This document shows positions 43,440 to 52,258 of a stretch of 64,000 bases of DNA, in pieces. Each line of letters opens with the position of its first letter. Position 1 is the stretch's first letter. Made by a program: the position numbers and the translations under genes. Source of the stretch: SHLQ01 sp964610745. GTDB lineage: Bacteria > Actinomycetota > Acidimicrobiia > Acidimicrobiales > SHLQ01. Below the pieces are notes generated by a model. The model did no database searches and was not told where the DNA came from. It saw only the letters and a list, made by a program, of their open reading frames with translations. Location: positions 49,529-113,528 of the forward strand of contig CAZSYL010000003.1 of NCBI GenBank assembly GCA_964610745.1. The letters are read 5' to 3'.

Positions 43440-45221
43440 ATGAATTGGAAAGCATTTGACGCGATCAGGCGTCAATCGAGTCCGTTGCAAGTCGACCTTA
43501 TGGAGGCTTACGCAGCAAAGAAGATCACCCGACGCGACTTTGTCCGGCGGGGCACGATCCTTGGAGTGGGTGCGCCCGTCATGGGTGCGGTGATCGCCGC
43601 GTGCGGCAGCTCCTCTGACGATGCAGTCGCAACCGGTGACGACGCCGGCGATGGTGGCGATGGCGGCGACGAAGCGACCGAAACGACCGCACCGGTTGAA
43701 ACGGTCAGTGGCGGCGAGCTTTCGGTCGGAATCCAGTTCGGAGACGCCAACTCCGGTCTCGACCCATTGAACATGCTCGACCTCGGAACCTATTCGGTTC
43801 TCTCGTCCAGCTTCGAGTACTTGGTCGGGCTCAACGAGGATGGCTCGGGCAACATTGGAAACCGTGGTCTTGCTGAGTCTTGGTCTCCAAACGACGACGG
43901 CACGGTGTGGACTTTCAATCTTCGCGAAGGCATCACGTGGCATGACGGAACACCCTTTACCTCTGCGGCAGTCGCAGCGACGGTCGATCGTATGGTCGTC
44001 GCCGGAGCGGGACTTGCAGGCGTTGTCAGTGAAGGCGCGGTCGAGACGCCCGACGATCTCACCGCGATTATCAATCTCGACGCGGCGAACGGCAACCTGC
44101 CGGTCCTCATTTCGATCTACAACCCACAATCGCTGATCACCCCACCGGACTACACCGACGGCACCACCCTCGACGCCCGTCAGGCCGGTACGGGGCCCTG
44201 GATCTTCGAAGAGCACGACCCCGTCACCTTCACGACGAGCTTCACAGCAAACGACGACTACTGGGGTGGTCGTCCAAACTTGGATCGAATCACACTCCGA
44301 GGCTTCGAGTCTGAGGGCAACAAGGTCGCTGCGCTTTCGGCGGGCGAGCTCGACCTGGTCCAGGACTTTGGCGCTGTCGCGGGAGCAAACCTACTCGCAG
44401 ATGACAGCATCACCATCCTTCGCCCTCCATCGTCAAACCATCGACAACTGTGGTTCAACACGCAGCTCCCCGAAGACGGACCGTTCGCCAACAACCTGGT
44501 ACGCCAGGCGGTTGCATACTGTCTCGATCGTCAGCAGATGGTCGACCTTCTTTTCGCTGGCAACGCCATCATTGGCAACGATCACCCGGTTCACCCAACG
44601 CTGCCGTTCTTCGACGAAGCTGCCGTGCCACAGCGCGAGCGCGACATCGATATGGCACGACAGCTGCTCTCCGATGCTGGTTTCCCCGACGGTATCGAGG
44701 CAACACTGCAGGCCGGCGACATTCTCGCGAGCCCTGATATGGCAGCAATCGTCGAGCAAAACTGTGCTGAGGCAGGAATTACCCTCTCGGTGAACGTGTC
44801 TGCGAACTCGGACTTCTACGGCGAGTTCTGGTGCACGGGCGCAGAATGGGGCGCTCAGCCAGAGACGAGCGGTCCTGGCCGTCCATGCGGCGCTTCTGCT
44901 GATATTGGAATCGTCGACTATGGACACCGCCCAACGCCAGACATCTTCTTTGGTCGTGCGCTCATGACCGACGGTGACTGGAACTCGTCGAACTACGCAT
45001 CCGAAGAATTCGACGCACTGTTCACGCAGTATCAGGGAGCGGTCGATGTTGCCGGCCAGACCGAAGCGGCATCCTCAATCCAGCAGTTGCTTCACGAAGA
45101 TGCACCAGCGTTGTACCCGTTCTTCTTCGACTACCTCGGTGGACATGCAGACACCGTCAGCGGCGTCGAAGTGACGGCGCTTGGACACCTGATCCTCAAC
45201 AACGCATCAAAGACTGCCTAA
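43440..45221 (+). CDS. Solute-binding lipoprotein of an oligopeptide-type ABC importer (SBP family 5)
   Basis: A 593-residue protein. The N-terminus has a twin-arginine signal (TRRDFVRRGTILGVGAPVMG) ending in a lipobox AAC near residue 56, so it should be exported folded by Tat and lipidated. An acidic Gly/Asp linker follows. The SBP_bac_5 domain is clear: LAESWSPNDDGTVWTFNLREGITWHDGTPFTSAAV, LVRQAVAYCLDRQQMVDLL. It captures peptides or similar solutes for the permeases downstream. ATG 43440 follows AGGGGA. Confidence 0.93.
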   Translation: MNWKAFDAIRRQSSPLQVDLMEAYAAKKITRRDFVRRGTILGVGAPVMGAVIAACGSSSDDAVATGDDAGDGGDGGDEATETTAPVETVSGGELSVGIQFGDANSGLDPLNMLDLGTYSVLSSSFEYLVGLNEDGSGNIGNRGLAESWSPNDDGTVWTFNLREGITWHDGTPFTSAAVAATVDRMVVAGAGLAGVVSEGAVETPDDLTAIINLDAANGNLPVLISIYNPQSLITPPDYTDGTTLDARQAGTGPWIFEEHDPVTFTTSFTANDDYWGGRPNLDRITLRGFESEGNKVAALSAGELDLVQDFGAVAGANLLADDSITILRPPSSNHRQLWFNTQLPEDGPFANNLVRQAVAYCLDRQQMVDLLFAGNAIIGNDHPVHPTLPFFDEAAVPQRERDIDMARQLLSDAGFPDGIEATLQAGDILASPDMAAIVEQNCAEAGITLSVNVSANSDFYGEFWCTGAEWGAQPETSGPGRPCGASADIGIVDYGHRPTPDIFFGRALMTDGDWNSSNYASEEFDALFTQYQGAVDVAGQTEAASSIQQLLHEDAPALYPFFFDYLGGHADTVSGVEVTALGHLILNNASKTA

Positions 45222-45254
45222 GTGGCTCGACCACACCACGGCAACCTCTAATGA

Positions 45255-45297
45255 ACCTGACGCCGGTGGCATGGGAACATGGCACCGGCGTTCAGGT
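45255..45297 (+). terminator. Long hairpin between binding-protein and permease genes
   Basis: ACCTGACGCCGGTG (45255-45268) pairs with CACCGGCGTTCAGGT (45283-45297) with one bulge. The stem continues inward through GCATG/CATGG with one mismatch to a GGAA tetraloop. No U-run follows. In ABC operons such a hairpin commonly limits read-through so that binding protein exceeds permease; that role is inferred. Confidence 0.65.
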
Positions 45298-45391
45298 GTA
45301 TTGGTTAATCGTTTCCTCCGATTTCCGCACGGGGATCGTGGACCAACTCAAATCCGCCAATAGCGGCCGCTTCTCACCGACGAGGTAACCC

Positions 45392-46348
45392 GTGTCCAGT
45401 TTCGTTCTCCGCCGAATTCTCTTCTCGATCGTCACACTGTTTTTGATCGTCACGATGGTCACCCTCATCCCAAACGTGGCTCCAGGGGATCCAGCGAGCA
45501 AGATCGCCGGAGGAACCGCGTCGCCAGAACGCAAGGCGGCAATCACCGAGTCGCTCGGGCTGGACAACAGCATTCCGGTGCAGCTTGGCGAGGCGTACAG
45601 CGCGGTGGTCCGGCTCGACTTTGGCGACTCGTTTACCCGACCCACCTCATCGGTTACGAGCTTGGTTCGAGCATCGCTTTGGAATTCATTCAAACTCGTC
45701 CTCTTCGCCCTGGTCATCACACTGCCGCTGTCGATTCTCGGCGGCGTGGTCGCCGCGTATAAGAAGGACTCGCTGCTCGACAGAGCGATCGTCAATATCG
45801 GGGTGGCGCTGTCGTCGGTCCCCGAATTTGTCGCGGGCGTTTTGTTTCTTGCCCTCCTGGCTGTGCCGTTTTCGTTCTTCCGAGTGATCGCGGACCCACC
45901 CGACGGAGCGGGCATCTTGACCCAGCTACAACACATGTTGTTACCAGCGCTCGTCGTGTTGACGGTGTACTTCGGCTACATCGCGCGTGTGACGAGAGCG
46001 AGCACGATTACCGCGCTTGAGTCTGACTTTGCACGCACTGCCTTCATGAAAGGGCTGCCGACACGCGAGGTTTTCACCAAACACGTGCTCCGCAATTCGC
46101 TGCTTCCGACAGTGGCCGTTGTGGGTACCCAACTCGGCTACATGTTTGGTGGAATGGTCGGCCTTGAGGTGATCTTTAACTACCCCGGCCTGGGGCGCTT
46201 AATCTTCGACGCGGTCGACGCAGCGGACTATCCGCTGCTCCGCGGTGGGGTCATCACCGTGGCGATCATCTACATGTTGGCGACCTTAACGGCGGACATG
46301 ATCATCGCGTGGATGAACCCACGGGCTCGCTTGGCTCTGGGGGAGTGA
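45392..46348 (+). CDS. ABC importer permease, DppB/OppB type
   Basis: A 318-residue membrane protein from GTG 45392, with CGAGGT as ribosome site. The N-terminal segment RRILFSIVTLFLIVTMVTLIPNVAPGDPA is typical of the first dipeptide permease. The EAA-type coupling loop is KGLPTREVFTKHVLRNSLLPTVAVVG, which docks to the ATPase. The second permease follows 49 bases later. Confidence 0.93.
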   Translation: MSSFVLRRILFSIVTLFLIVTMVTLIPNVAPGDPASKIAGGTASPERKAAITESLGLDNSIPVQLGEAYSAVVRLDFGDSFTRPTSSVTSLVRASLWNSFKLVLFALVITLPLSILGGVVAAYKKDSLLDRAIVNIGVALSSVPEFVAGVLFLALLAVPFSFFRVIADPPDGAGILTQLQHMLLPALVVLTVYFGYIARVTRASTITALESDFARTAFMKGLPTREVFTKHVLRNSLLPTVAVVGTQLGYMFGGMVGLEVIFNYPGLGRLIFDAVDAADYPLLRGGVITVAIIYMLATLTADMIIAWMNPRARLALGE

Positions 46349-46397
46349 CCATGAACCGGAACATCGACGTAGGAATGCAGAGCTTGGGGGCGATTCG

Positions 46398-47372
46398 ATG
46401 AGTACTAGCCAGATTGAACCGACAGACGCCGTACGCGGCCCAGACGACGTCATTGGGATGAACCGCGATATGCCTGAGTCGCCGGCGCTCGGTAGTCCCA
46501 GCGAGCAGCCGAACGTCACGCTTGAACAGGTGAAGAAAGAGCAGCGTCAAGTCCTCTTCCGGAGCCCGGGGTTCATTATCGGCGTGGGTATCTTGGGCTT
46601 CTGGGTGCTCGCCGCACTCGTGCCTGACCTTCTTGCAAACTGGGATCCAAAGGGTTCGGTTCGTACCGATGAGGGCGTGGCGCTCAGCAGCAGTTCACCA
46701 GATGGGACGGCTTTCCTCGGGACGGACCGCCTCGGGCGCGACGTCTACTCACGGATGATCCACGGCGCTCGGCCGATTCTCATCGCCGCACCGCTCGCAA
46801 CGCTGTTCGCCACGGTATTCGGCACATTGGTCGGCATGCTCACCGGTTACTACCGCGGCATTGTGGACGAGATCATCAGCCGCATCCTCGAGGCGATCCT
46901 TTCGGTACCAGCCATCCTGTTGGCGATCGTGATTCTGTTTACGTTCGGTCTGACTCTGGCGACACTCATCGGCGTGATTGCATTCCTGTTCGTCCCGCCG
47001 GTTGCCCGAACGGTTCGTGCAGCGACCCTGTCGGAAGCACAACTCGATTATGTGACAGCAGCGCGCATGCGCGGTGAGAGCAGCACGTTCATTATCACCA
47101 AAGAGATCCTGCCTAACCTGATCAGCGTCGTCGTCGTCGAGGTGACAGTGCGCCTCGGCTACGCCATCTTCACGCTGGCGACTCTCGCTTTTCTCGGACT
47201 GTCGGTCGGGAACGATACCGACCCGGATTGGGGCAGGGACGTTGCTCAGAACTTCCAGCAGATCGTCGCGGACGTCTGGTGGCCGACGATCTTTCCAGCC
47301 TTGGCGATTGCATCACTTGTCATTGCGGTGAACCTCATTGCGGACTCCCTCGAAAAGGCAACCAGCTCATGA
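46398..47372 (+). CDS. ABC importer permease, DppC/OppC type
   Basis: A 324-residue membrane protein. The cytosolic N-terminus (~60 residues) precedes FRSPGFIIGVGILGFWVLAALVPDLLANWDP. The family signature FLGTDRLGRDVYSRMIHGARPILIAAPLA is present, and ARMRGESSTFIITKEILPNLISVVVVE is the EAA coupling loop. Its stop overlaps the ATPase start (ATGA). Confidence 0.94.
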   Translation: MSTSQIEPTDAVRGPDDVIGMNRDMPESPALGSPSEQPNVTLEQVKKEQRQVLFRSPGFIIGVGILGFWVLAALVPDLLANWDPKGSVRTDEGVALSSSSPDGTAFLGTDRLGRDVYSRMIHGARPILIAAPLATLFATVFGTLVGMLTGYYRGIVDEIISRILEAILSVPAILLAIVILFTFGLTLATLIGVIAFLFVPPVARTVRAATLSEAQLDYVTAARMRGESSTFIITKEILPNLISVVVVEVTVRLGYAIFTLATLAFLGLSVGNDTDPDWGRDVAQNFQQIVADVWWPTIFPALAIASLVIAVNLIADSLEKATSS

Positions 47373-49483
47373 GCCTTGCAGAAGACACAACGACGTCAGA
47401 CCGAACCGACGCCGTGGTACCAGCCCTATCAATCCAAGACCTCGAGATGTCCTACATTGTTCGTGGACACCCTCGTTCGGTGCTCCGCGGCGTCAGCTTC
47501 GACGTCATGCCGGGGGAGGCCTATGGGCTGGTTGGTGAGTCGGGCTGTGGGAAGTCGACTACTGCGTACTCGGCGCTGCGCTATCTACCATCTAACGGTC
47601 GGATCACCGGTGGCCGTATTCTCGCAGGGGGCCAAGATCTGACTCGCATGGGGTCGAGCGAACTTCAGGAGTTCCGAGCCCGCCGCGCATCGATGGTCTA
47701 CCAGGACCCTGTGCAGGCCGTGAACCCGGTGCTCAAGATCGGTAGACAGGTTGCTGAGGCATTTCAGCTATTGGGCAATGTCAGCAAGAGCGAGAGCTAC
47801 GACAAGGCCGAAGAAGCCCTGATTCGGGTACAGATCGCGTCACCGAAGAGCGTGATGGACCGTTACCCGCATCAGTTGTCGGGCGGTATGCTGCAGCGCG
47901 TCGTCATTGCGATGGCCTTGGCGTCAAATCCTCAACTCTTGGTCCTCGACGAACCAACGACCGGTCTCGATGCGACCGTCGAAGCTGAAGTGCTCGACCT
48001 TGTTCGCGATCTTCGGAGCGAAACCGGCGCAGCTGTGCTGCTCATCGCGCACAACCTCGGCGTGATCCGATCGATGTGCGACCGAGTGGGCGTCATGTAC
48101 GCCGGACGCATGGTGGAAGAAGGCACCGTTAGTGAGGTCTTCGATAACCCTAGTCACCCGTATACGAAGGGTCTGCTCAACTCGATTCCCCGGCGCGGCC
48201 TTCGCAAGACCGACCGCGAACTCTTTTCGATCCCGGGCACCGCTCCTCAGATCGGAACTGCACTCAACACGTGCGTGTACATCGACCGCTGCCCGATCTC
48301 CACCGATCTATGTCGCACCGATGCGCCCCAGATTCAAAGTAGGGCCGAGACTCACTGGACCCTATGTCACTTTCCTGACCGGATCGACGAAGTCCCCGAA
48401 CCTGAAGACACCGACCATGTCCAGAACGTGGTGGACACCGAAGTCATTGGAGTGAACGGCGTCTCAAAGACGTTCCGACAACGCGGCGGTGACGTACCTG
48501 CTCTCGTGAGCGTGGATCTCGGCTTTGGTGAAGGTGAAACCCTTGGCCTCGTGGGCGAATCGGGCTCAGGAAAGTCCACGCTCGCAAAGACCATGCTCGG
48601 TATCCACTCACCAGATGAAGGTGGCGAGATCACGCTTCGAGGCCGGACTATGGGCGGTACGGCGACCGATCGGACCGATGAGTCTATTCGCTCGCTCCAG
48701 ATGGTGTTTCAGAACCCCGACTCTGCGCTCAACCGCTCGTGGACTGTCCGCAGAATTCTGACACGTGCTGTCACCAAGCTCACGGGAGTGAGTGGCGCAG
48801 AGGCCAACCAGAAGGCTGAGGAAATCGCCGAAGCAATGCAGCTGACGAAACGTCATCTCGATATGCGTCCTCGACAGCTTTCGGGCGGTTTGAAACAGCG
48901 CGTCGCAATCGCACGAGCATTTGCAGGTGACCCGGACGTCGTGGTGTGTGACGAGCCGACCTCAGCACTCGACGTTTCGGTGCAGGCAGCGATCCTCAAC
49001 CTGCTGGGCGAGCTCCAGAGAGACGCAAAGACGAGTTATCTCTTCATCAGCCACGACATTGGCGTTGTCCGCTATCTCGCTGATCGCATCGCGGTGATGT
49101 ACGTCGGTCGAATCGTCGAGCTTGCAAGCACCGACCAGATCTTTGCCGGTCCGGTGCATCCCTACACCGAGGCACTGCTCTCGGCTGTGCCGAACGTGGA
49201 CGGCGAAGCAACAAATAGGATCCCACTCGATGGCGATATTCCGTCGCCGGCAGACCCGCCCTCTGGATGTGTCTTCCATACCCGCTGCCACCGTTTCGTC
49301 GAGGGACTGTGTGATGTATCTGAGCCAGAGCTGAAAGACTTCGGCGATGGGCACATGATCAAGTGCCATCTCGATCGCGAGCAACTGCTCCAGATAAGCC
49401 CAAAGACGGTGCGTGCTTCCAAGGGCGCTGCGACGAAGAAGATGTCGGAGATGACCGCCGGACTGCGAGACCGCAAGGCGTAG
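47369..49483 (+). CDS. Fused double ABC ATPase of the importer (DppD-DppF type)
   Basis: 704 residues from ATG 47369. The first ATPase (~20-350) has Walker A GESGCGKST (56-64), signature LSGGMLQRVVIAMA and Walker B LLVLDEPTTGLD. The second (~390-680) has GESGSGKST, LSGGLKQRVAIARA and VVVCDEPTSALD. Each half ends in the oligopeptide C-terminal Cys motif (CVYIDRCPISTDLC; CVFHTRCHRFVEGLC), which can bind an Fe-S cluster. It powers the importer formed with the two permeases. Confidence 0.95.
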   Translation: MSLAEDTTTSDRTDAVVPALSIQDLEMSYIVRGHPRSVLRGVSFDVMPGEAYGLVGESGCGKSTTAYSALRYLPSNGRITGGRILAGGQDLTRMGSSELQEFRARRASMVYQDPVQAVNPVLKIGRQVAEAFQLLGNVSKSESYDKAEEALIRVQIASPKSVMDRYPHQLSGGMLQRVVIAMALASNPQLLVLDEPTTGLDATVEAEVLDLVRDLRSETGAAVLLIAHNLGVIRSMCDRVGVMYAGRMVEEGTVSEVFDNPSHPYTKGLLNSIPRRGLRKTDRELFSIPGTAPQIGTALNTCVYIDRCPISTDLCRTDAPQIQSRAETHWTLCHFPDRIDEVPEPEDTDHVQNVVDTEVIGVNGVSKTFRQRGGDVPALVSVDLGFGEGETLGLVGESGSGKSTLAKTMLGIHSPDEGGEITLRGRTMGGTATDRTDESIRSLQMVFQNPDSALNRSWTVRRILTRAVTKLTGVSGAEANQKAEEIAEAMQLTKRHLDMRPRQLSGGLKQRVAIARAFAGDPDVVVCDEPTSALDVSVQAAILNLLGELQRDAKTSYLFISHDIGVVRYLADRIAVMYVGRIVELASTDQIFAGPVHPYTEALLSAVPNVDGEATNRIPLDGDIPSPADPPSGCVFHTRCHRFVEGLCDVSEPELKDFGDGHMIKCHLDREQLLQISPKTVRASKGAATKKMSEMTAGLRDRKA

Positions 49484-49504
49484 CGTCGCCGCTCGGCCAC
49501 ATAG

Positions 49505-50332
49505 TTAGTCGAGGCCAAGCATCGCCAACATCGAAGGTGGGGGAGACGGATCTCCCTGGGCCAACAAATGGGCGCGTTCGATGTTTATCGGGGTGAATTG
49601 CGGATTCGCCCACTCGTTCCACGGCCCCTGCTCGAGTGCGCTCAAATCACCCTTTGCTCGTATACAGGCCTCGAGGTAGTTGCGTAGCTCGGAGACCTCT
49701 TCGACACCACCGATGGGACCGTGCGCAGGCACGAAGATCTCGCCCCATCCAGCGAGCTGATCGAGCGAAGTAATCCAGGCCTCAAAGTCGGCCTCAAAGC
49801 CCAGCGGGACGATACCGAAGCTCGCCAGCAAGCCGGTGAACACCACGTTGGCAGACGGAACTTGAACAGCGAGATTCTCGAACTGGGGGCCACCGAGGGG
49901 CACGGCGATGCTCGCCGGGCAGAGGTGCGCGGCCTCGGCGACCGTGTGGGTTACCGGTCGCGTCGAGAGCTCGGCGAACTCATCTGCATAGTCGGGATGA
50001 AGCCGTTGCCACACAACGGGGTTCGCTTGCTGATCGAGGTGATCTGAAGTCTGCGCACTCCCATAGACCGCCGCGAGTGGGAACGAGCTGCTGCCACCGA
50101 CCACGTCGATGTGTGAGCCGGTGGTTACCAATCTTTTGATTGGGAGGGGGGACAGTTCTGCGAGCGCCGATGCGAAGGGAGCCGACAGGGTCGGGCACAA
50201 ACCAGCATCAATGACCGTTATCGCGTCTTGCGCGATCACCACGCCAGAGTTCGTGTGGCTGTGGCTGGGTTCTTCGGCCAGCCAGCCATAGACGCCAGCT
50301 GCCAACGGGACCAGGTCATAGTTCAACACCAC
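49505..50332 (-). CDS. Metallo-beta-lactamase-fold protein with degenerate metal site
   Basis: A 275-residue protein with the MBL layout: HTNSGVVIAQDAITVIDAG, LVTTGSHIDVVGGSSSFP, NVVFTGLLASFGIVP, and FVPAHGPIGGVEEV. The metal motif THxHxDH is reduced to TGSHIDV, losing the first and last His, and the usual GD ligand is replaced by TGLL. Only the central His-x-Asp and the final His remain. It may bind one metal or none. It is divergent from the next gene, with a 193-base spacer containing an AT-rich TACAT/ATGTA palindrome at 50481-50494. Confidence 0.7.
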   Translation of the reverse strand: MVLNYDLVPLAAGVYGWLAEEPSHSHTNSGVVIAQDAITVIDAGLCPTLSAPFASALAELSPLPIKRLVTTGSHIDVVGGSSSFPLAAVYGSAQTSDHLDQQANPVVWQRLHPDYADEFAELSTRPVTHTVAEAAHLCPASIAVPLGGPQFENLAVQVPSANVVFTGLLASFGIVPLGFEADFEAWITSLDQLAGWGEIFVPAHGPIGGVEEVSELRNYLEACIRAKGDLSALEQGPWNEWANPQFTPINIERAHLLAQGDPSPPPSMLAMLGLD

Positions 50333-50525
50333 TCAAATCTACAACGTTGTCCGAGCGAGCAATGGGTGCAACCAAAGGCGTAGAGGCCTTTGCCGATCGC
50401 CGGACGCACGAAGCTCCAGGTCCAAAAAAGTCCCGCAACAGATTGGACGTCATAAAACCGCAACAATAGGATCACACTGTTACATTTATATGTAGGCGCT
50501 GCGGGAAGAACCAACGAGGCTGCAG

Positions 50526-51125
50526 ATGACATTGGCGGAATCTTTCATACCCCCCATACAACAAGCTCACCGCGGTGGGTTTTTCTGGACGCTTAATCGC
50601 GCGCGCCGAATGCAAGCCATTCTCGAGGTCGCCACGAGCCTGAAGAAGCTCGTGATTATTGCGGGCTCAGAAAGCGAAGCTGCCGACGTGAGCCGGCGTC
50701 TTACGGTGCGCGGCGTGCCCGTTCTCCTCGCGGTTAAACCCGACGATGCCAATGGTGCGAGCGTCTTTGAGTCGGACTCGACGACGGCTCTCGTTACCAC
50801 TGCTGAGTATGCGGAGAAGAACGGTCCACTGTCCTCTCCAATGACCATCCATCTCCGTCCACCCTTTTCGGTGCGAAGTTATGTGAAACGGCTGAAGAGC
50901 TCGGTGTCTGCAGTCCATGTCACCTTCGTTACCCCCGAAGACGAGAGCCGCGCAGGCACCTTCCGTACAGCGTTGTCTGCAAACACAGACTCATTCGATG
51001 ACGATGTTCTCGAACTTCGAGATCTCCTCGATCTCACGGCTTCCGATGGGGTCGCGTCGGTCGATACCGGACGTCGCCGTTTCTCTTTCCGCAGCGACAC
51101 TCGAGGGCGTCCCATTCTCTCGTAG
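50526..51125 (+). CDS. Protein resembling an isolated, degenerate helicase C-terminal (RecA2) domain
   Basis: A 199-residue protein. The order of strands follows a DEAD-box Helicase_C domain: KKLVIIAGSESEAADVSRRLTVRGVPVLLA, TTALVTTAEYAEKNGPLSSPMTIHLRPPFSVRSYVKRLK, VHVTFVTPEDE. The motif V position reads LVTTAEYAEKNG where active enzymes have ATDVAARG, and the QxxGRxxR motif VI is missing. No RecA1 domain or Walker A is present, so it cannot be a helicase by itself. The C-terminus is basic. Assignment rests on pattern, not on a search. Confidence 0.5.
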   Translation: MTLAESFIPPIQQAHRGGFFWTLNRARRMQAILEVATSLKKLVIIAGSESEAADVSRRLTVRGVPVLLAVKPDDANGASVFESDSTTALVTTAEYAEKNGPLSSPMTIHLRPPFSVRSYVKRLKSSVSAVHVTFVTPEDESRAGTFRTALSANTDSFDDDVLELRDLLDLTASDGVASVDTGRRRFSFRSDTRGRPILS

Positions 51126-51211
51126 GCTCGACCGCTCACCGAAGCGACTCGACGTCGCTCCGTCGCTGCTATGCGCAACAGCGGCGCGAGAATTTGCCAT
51201 GCTATTGGGAG

Positions 51212-52171
51212 ATGAGTGCCGTCGACCCAGCAAAACCTACGCGCCCAGAGCGCTTGACGATCCGCTGGTGGATGCACTTTTTGTATCGGTCGTGGCACGA
51301 TGATCGTGTCAGTGGCCTCGCAGCGGAGATTGGGTTTTTCGCACTTCTGAGTCTCTTTCCGCTCTTGCTGGTCTTTTCGGCTGCTCTCGGTGGCCTCAGT
51401 AGCATCGTCGGCAGCGATTTCGAGGGGGCTGTCGAGGGGCAGCTGACCGAATGGTCCAACGATCTCTTCGGAGCGGCCGACGGCGGCGTGACCGAAGCGG
51501 TCGGGGCGTTATTTGACTCCTCATCCACCTCGGCGCTCACCCTCGGTATTCTCGCGACGCTCTACACCGCGTCTCGTGGATTCGCCGCCGTTGTTCGGGC
51601 ACTCGATGTGGCCTATGGCCATCACAACACTCGCGGCTGGGTGGGCACTCAGGTCGTTGGCCTCGCACTGTCGATTGGCACCATCCTGGTCGGCTCGATC
51701 ACGTTGGCAGCTCTGGTGATCGGCCCACTTTTTGGGCGCGAAGACTTCCTGGGCGATGGAGTGCTCGCATCGGTGCTTGGGCTGCTGTGGGTGTACCTGC
51801 GTTTCCCCGCTGCGGTCATGGTGTTGATTGCCTGGTCTGCAACCATCTATCACGTTGCACCCAACCGTCGTGCTGAGTGGCGCGCTGAGCTTCCCGGTGG
51901 CGTGTTCTCGGCGATGTTCTCGTTCGTGGCATCGGTGCTGTTCAGTGTGTATTTGCGGACCCTCTCAGGAGCGAACGCAATCTTTGGCGTGATCGGAACA
52001 GCCATCACGCTGCAGCTTTGGCTGTACCTGCTAGCGATTGGCCTTGTTCTCGGTGCCGAGGTCAACGCTGGATTGGCGACCAAGCGTGGTCCGGCAGAGA
52101 ACTGGACCGAGCCACTGTTGTTCACCCGAGTGCTCCGGTGGACGCGAGGTCGAATAGGTCGGTCGAAATAG
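51212..52171 (+). CDS. YihY/BrkB-family membrane protein
   Basis: 319 residues from ATG 51212 (MSAVDPAKP); the frame opens at 51194. Six membrane helices are visible. The family pattern DDRVSGLAAEIGFFALLSLFPLLLVFSAALGG, TASRGFAAVVRALDVAYGH and YLLAIGLVLGAEVNA is that of YihY (formerly called RNase BN). Molecular function is unknown for the family; a transport or envelope role is usual. Confidence 0.88.
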   Translation: MSAVDPAKPTRPERLTIRWWMHFLYRSWHDDRVSGLAAEIGFFALLSLFPLLLVFSAALGGLSSIVGSDFEGAVEGQLTEWSNDLFGAADGGVTEAVGALFDSSSTSALTLGILATLYTASRGFAAVVRALDVAYGHHNTRGWVGTQVVGLALSIGTILVGSITLAALVIGPLFGREDFLGDGVLASVLGLLWVYLRFPAAVMVLIAWSATIYHVAPNRRAEWRAELPGGVFSAMFSFVASVLFSVYLRTLSGANAIFGVIGTAITLQLWLYLLAIGLVLGAEVNAGLATKRGPAENWTEPLLFTRVLRWTRGRIGRSK

Positions 52172-52210
52172 TCCTCGAACTCACCACGTGCGAAATAGTC
52201 TTGGACGATA

Positions 52211-52228
52211 TAGTAGGACATCCAACTA
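52211..52228. promoter_or_regulatory. Candidate operator upstream of the acyl-CoA dehydrogenase gene
   Basis: TAGTAGGACATCCAACTA is an 18-base inverted repeat with one mismatch (TAGTAGG/CCAACTA around ACAT), 30 bases before the start codon. TetR-family regulators of fatty-acid genes often bind such sites; no regulator is adjacent. Confidence 0.4.
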
Positions 52229-52258
52229 ATTTCTAGCAGCGGGATTTGAGGAGTCGTA

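Noticed and set aside
43407..44216. 269-codon minus-strand open frame opposite the binding-protein gene
   Set aside because: The plus strand carries a Tat lipoprotein signal and SBP family 5 motifs; the minus frame is a shadow.
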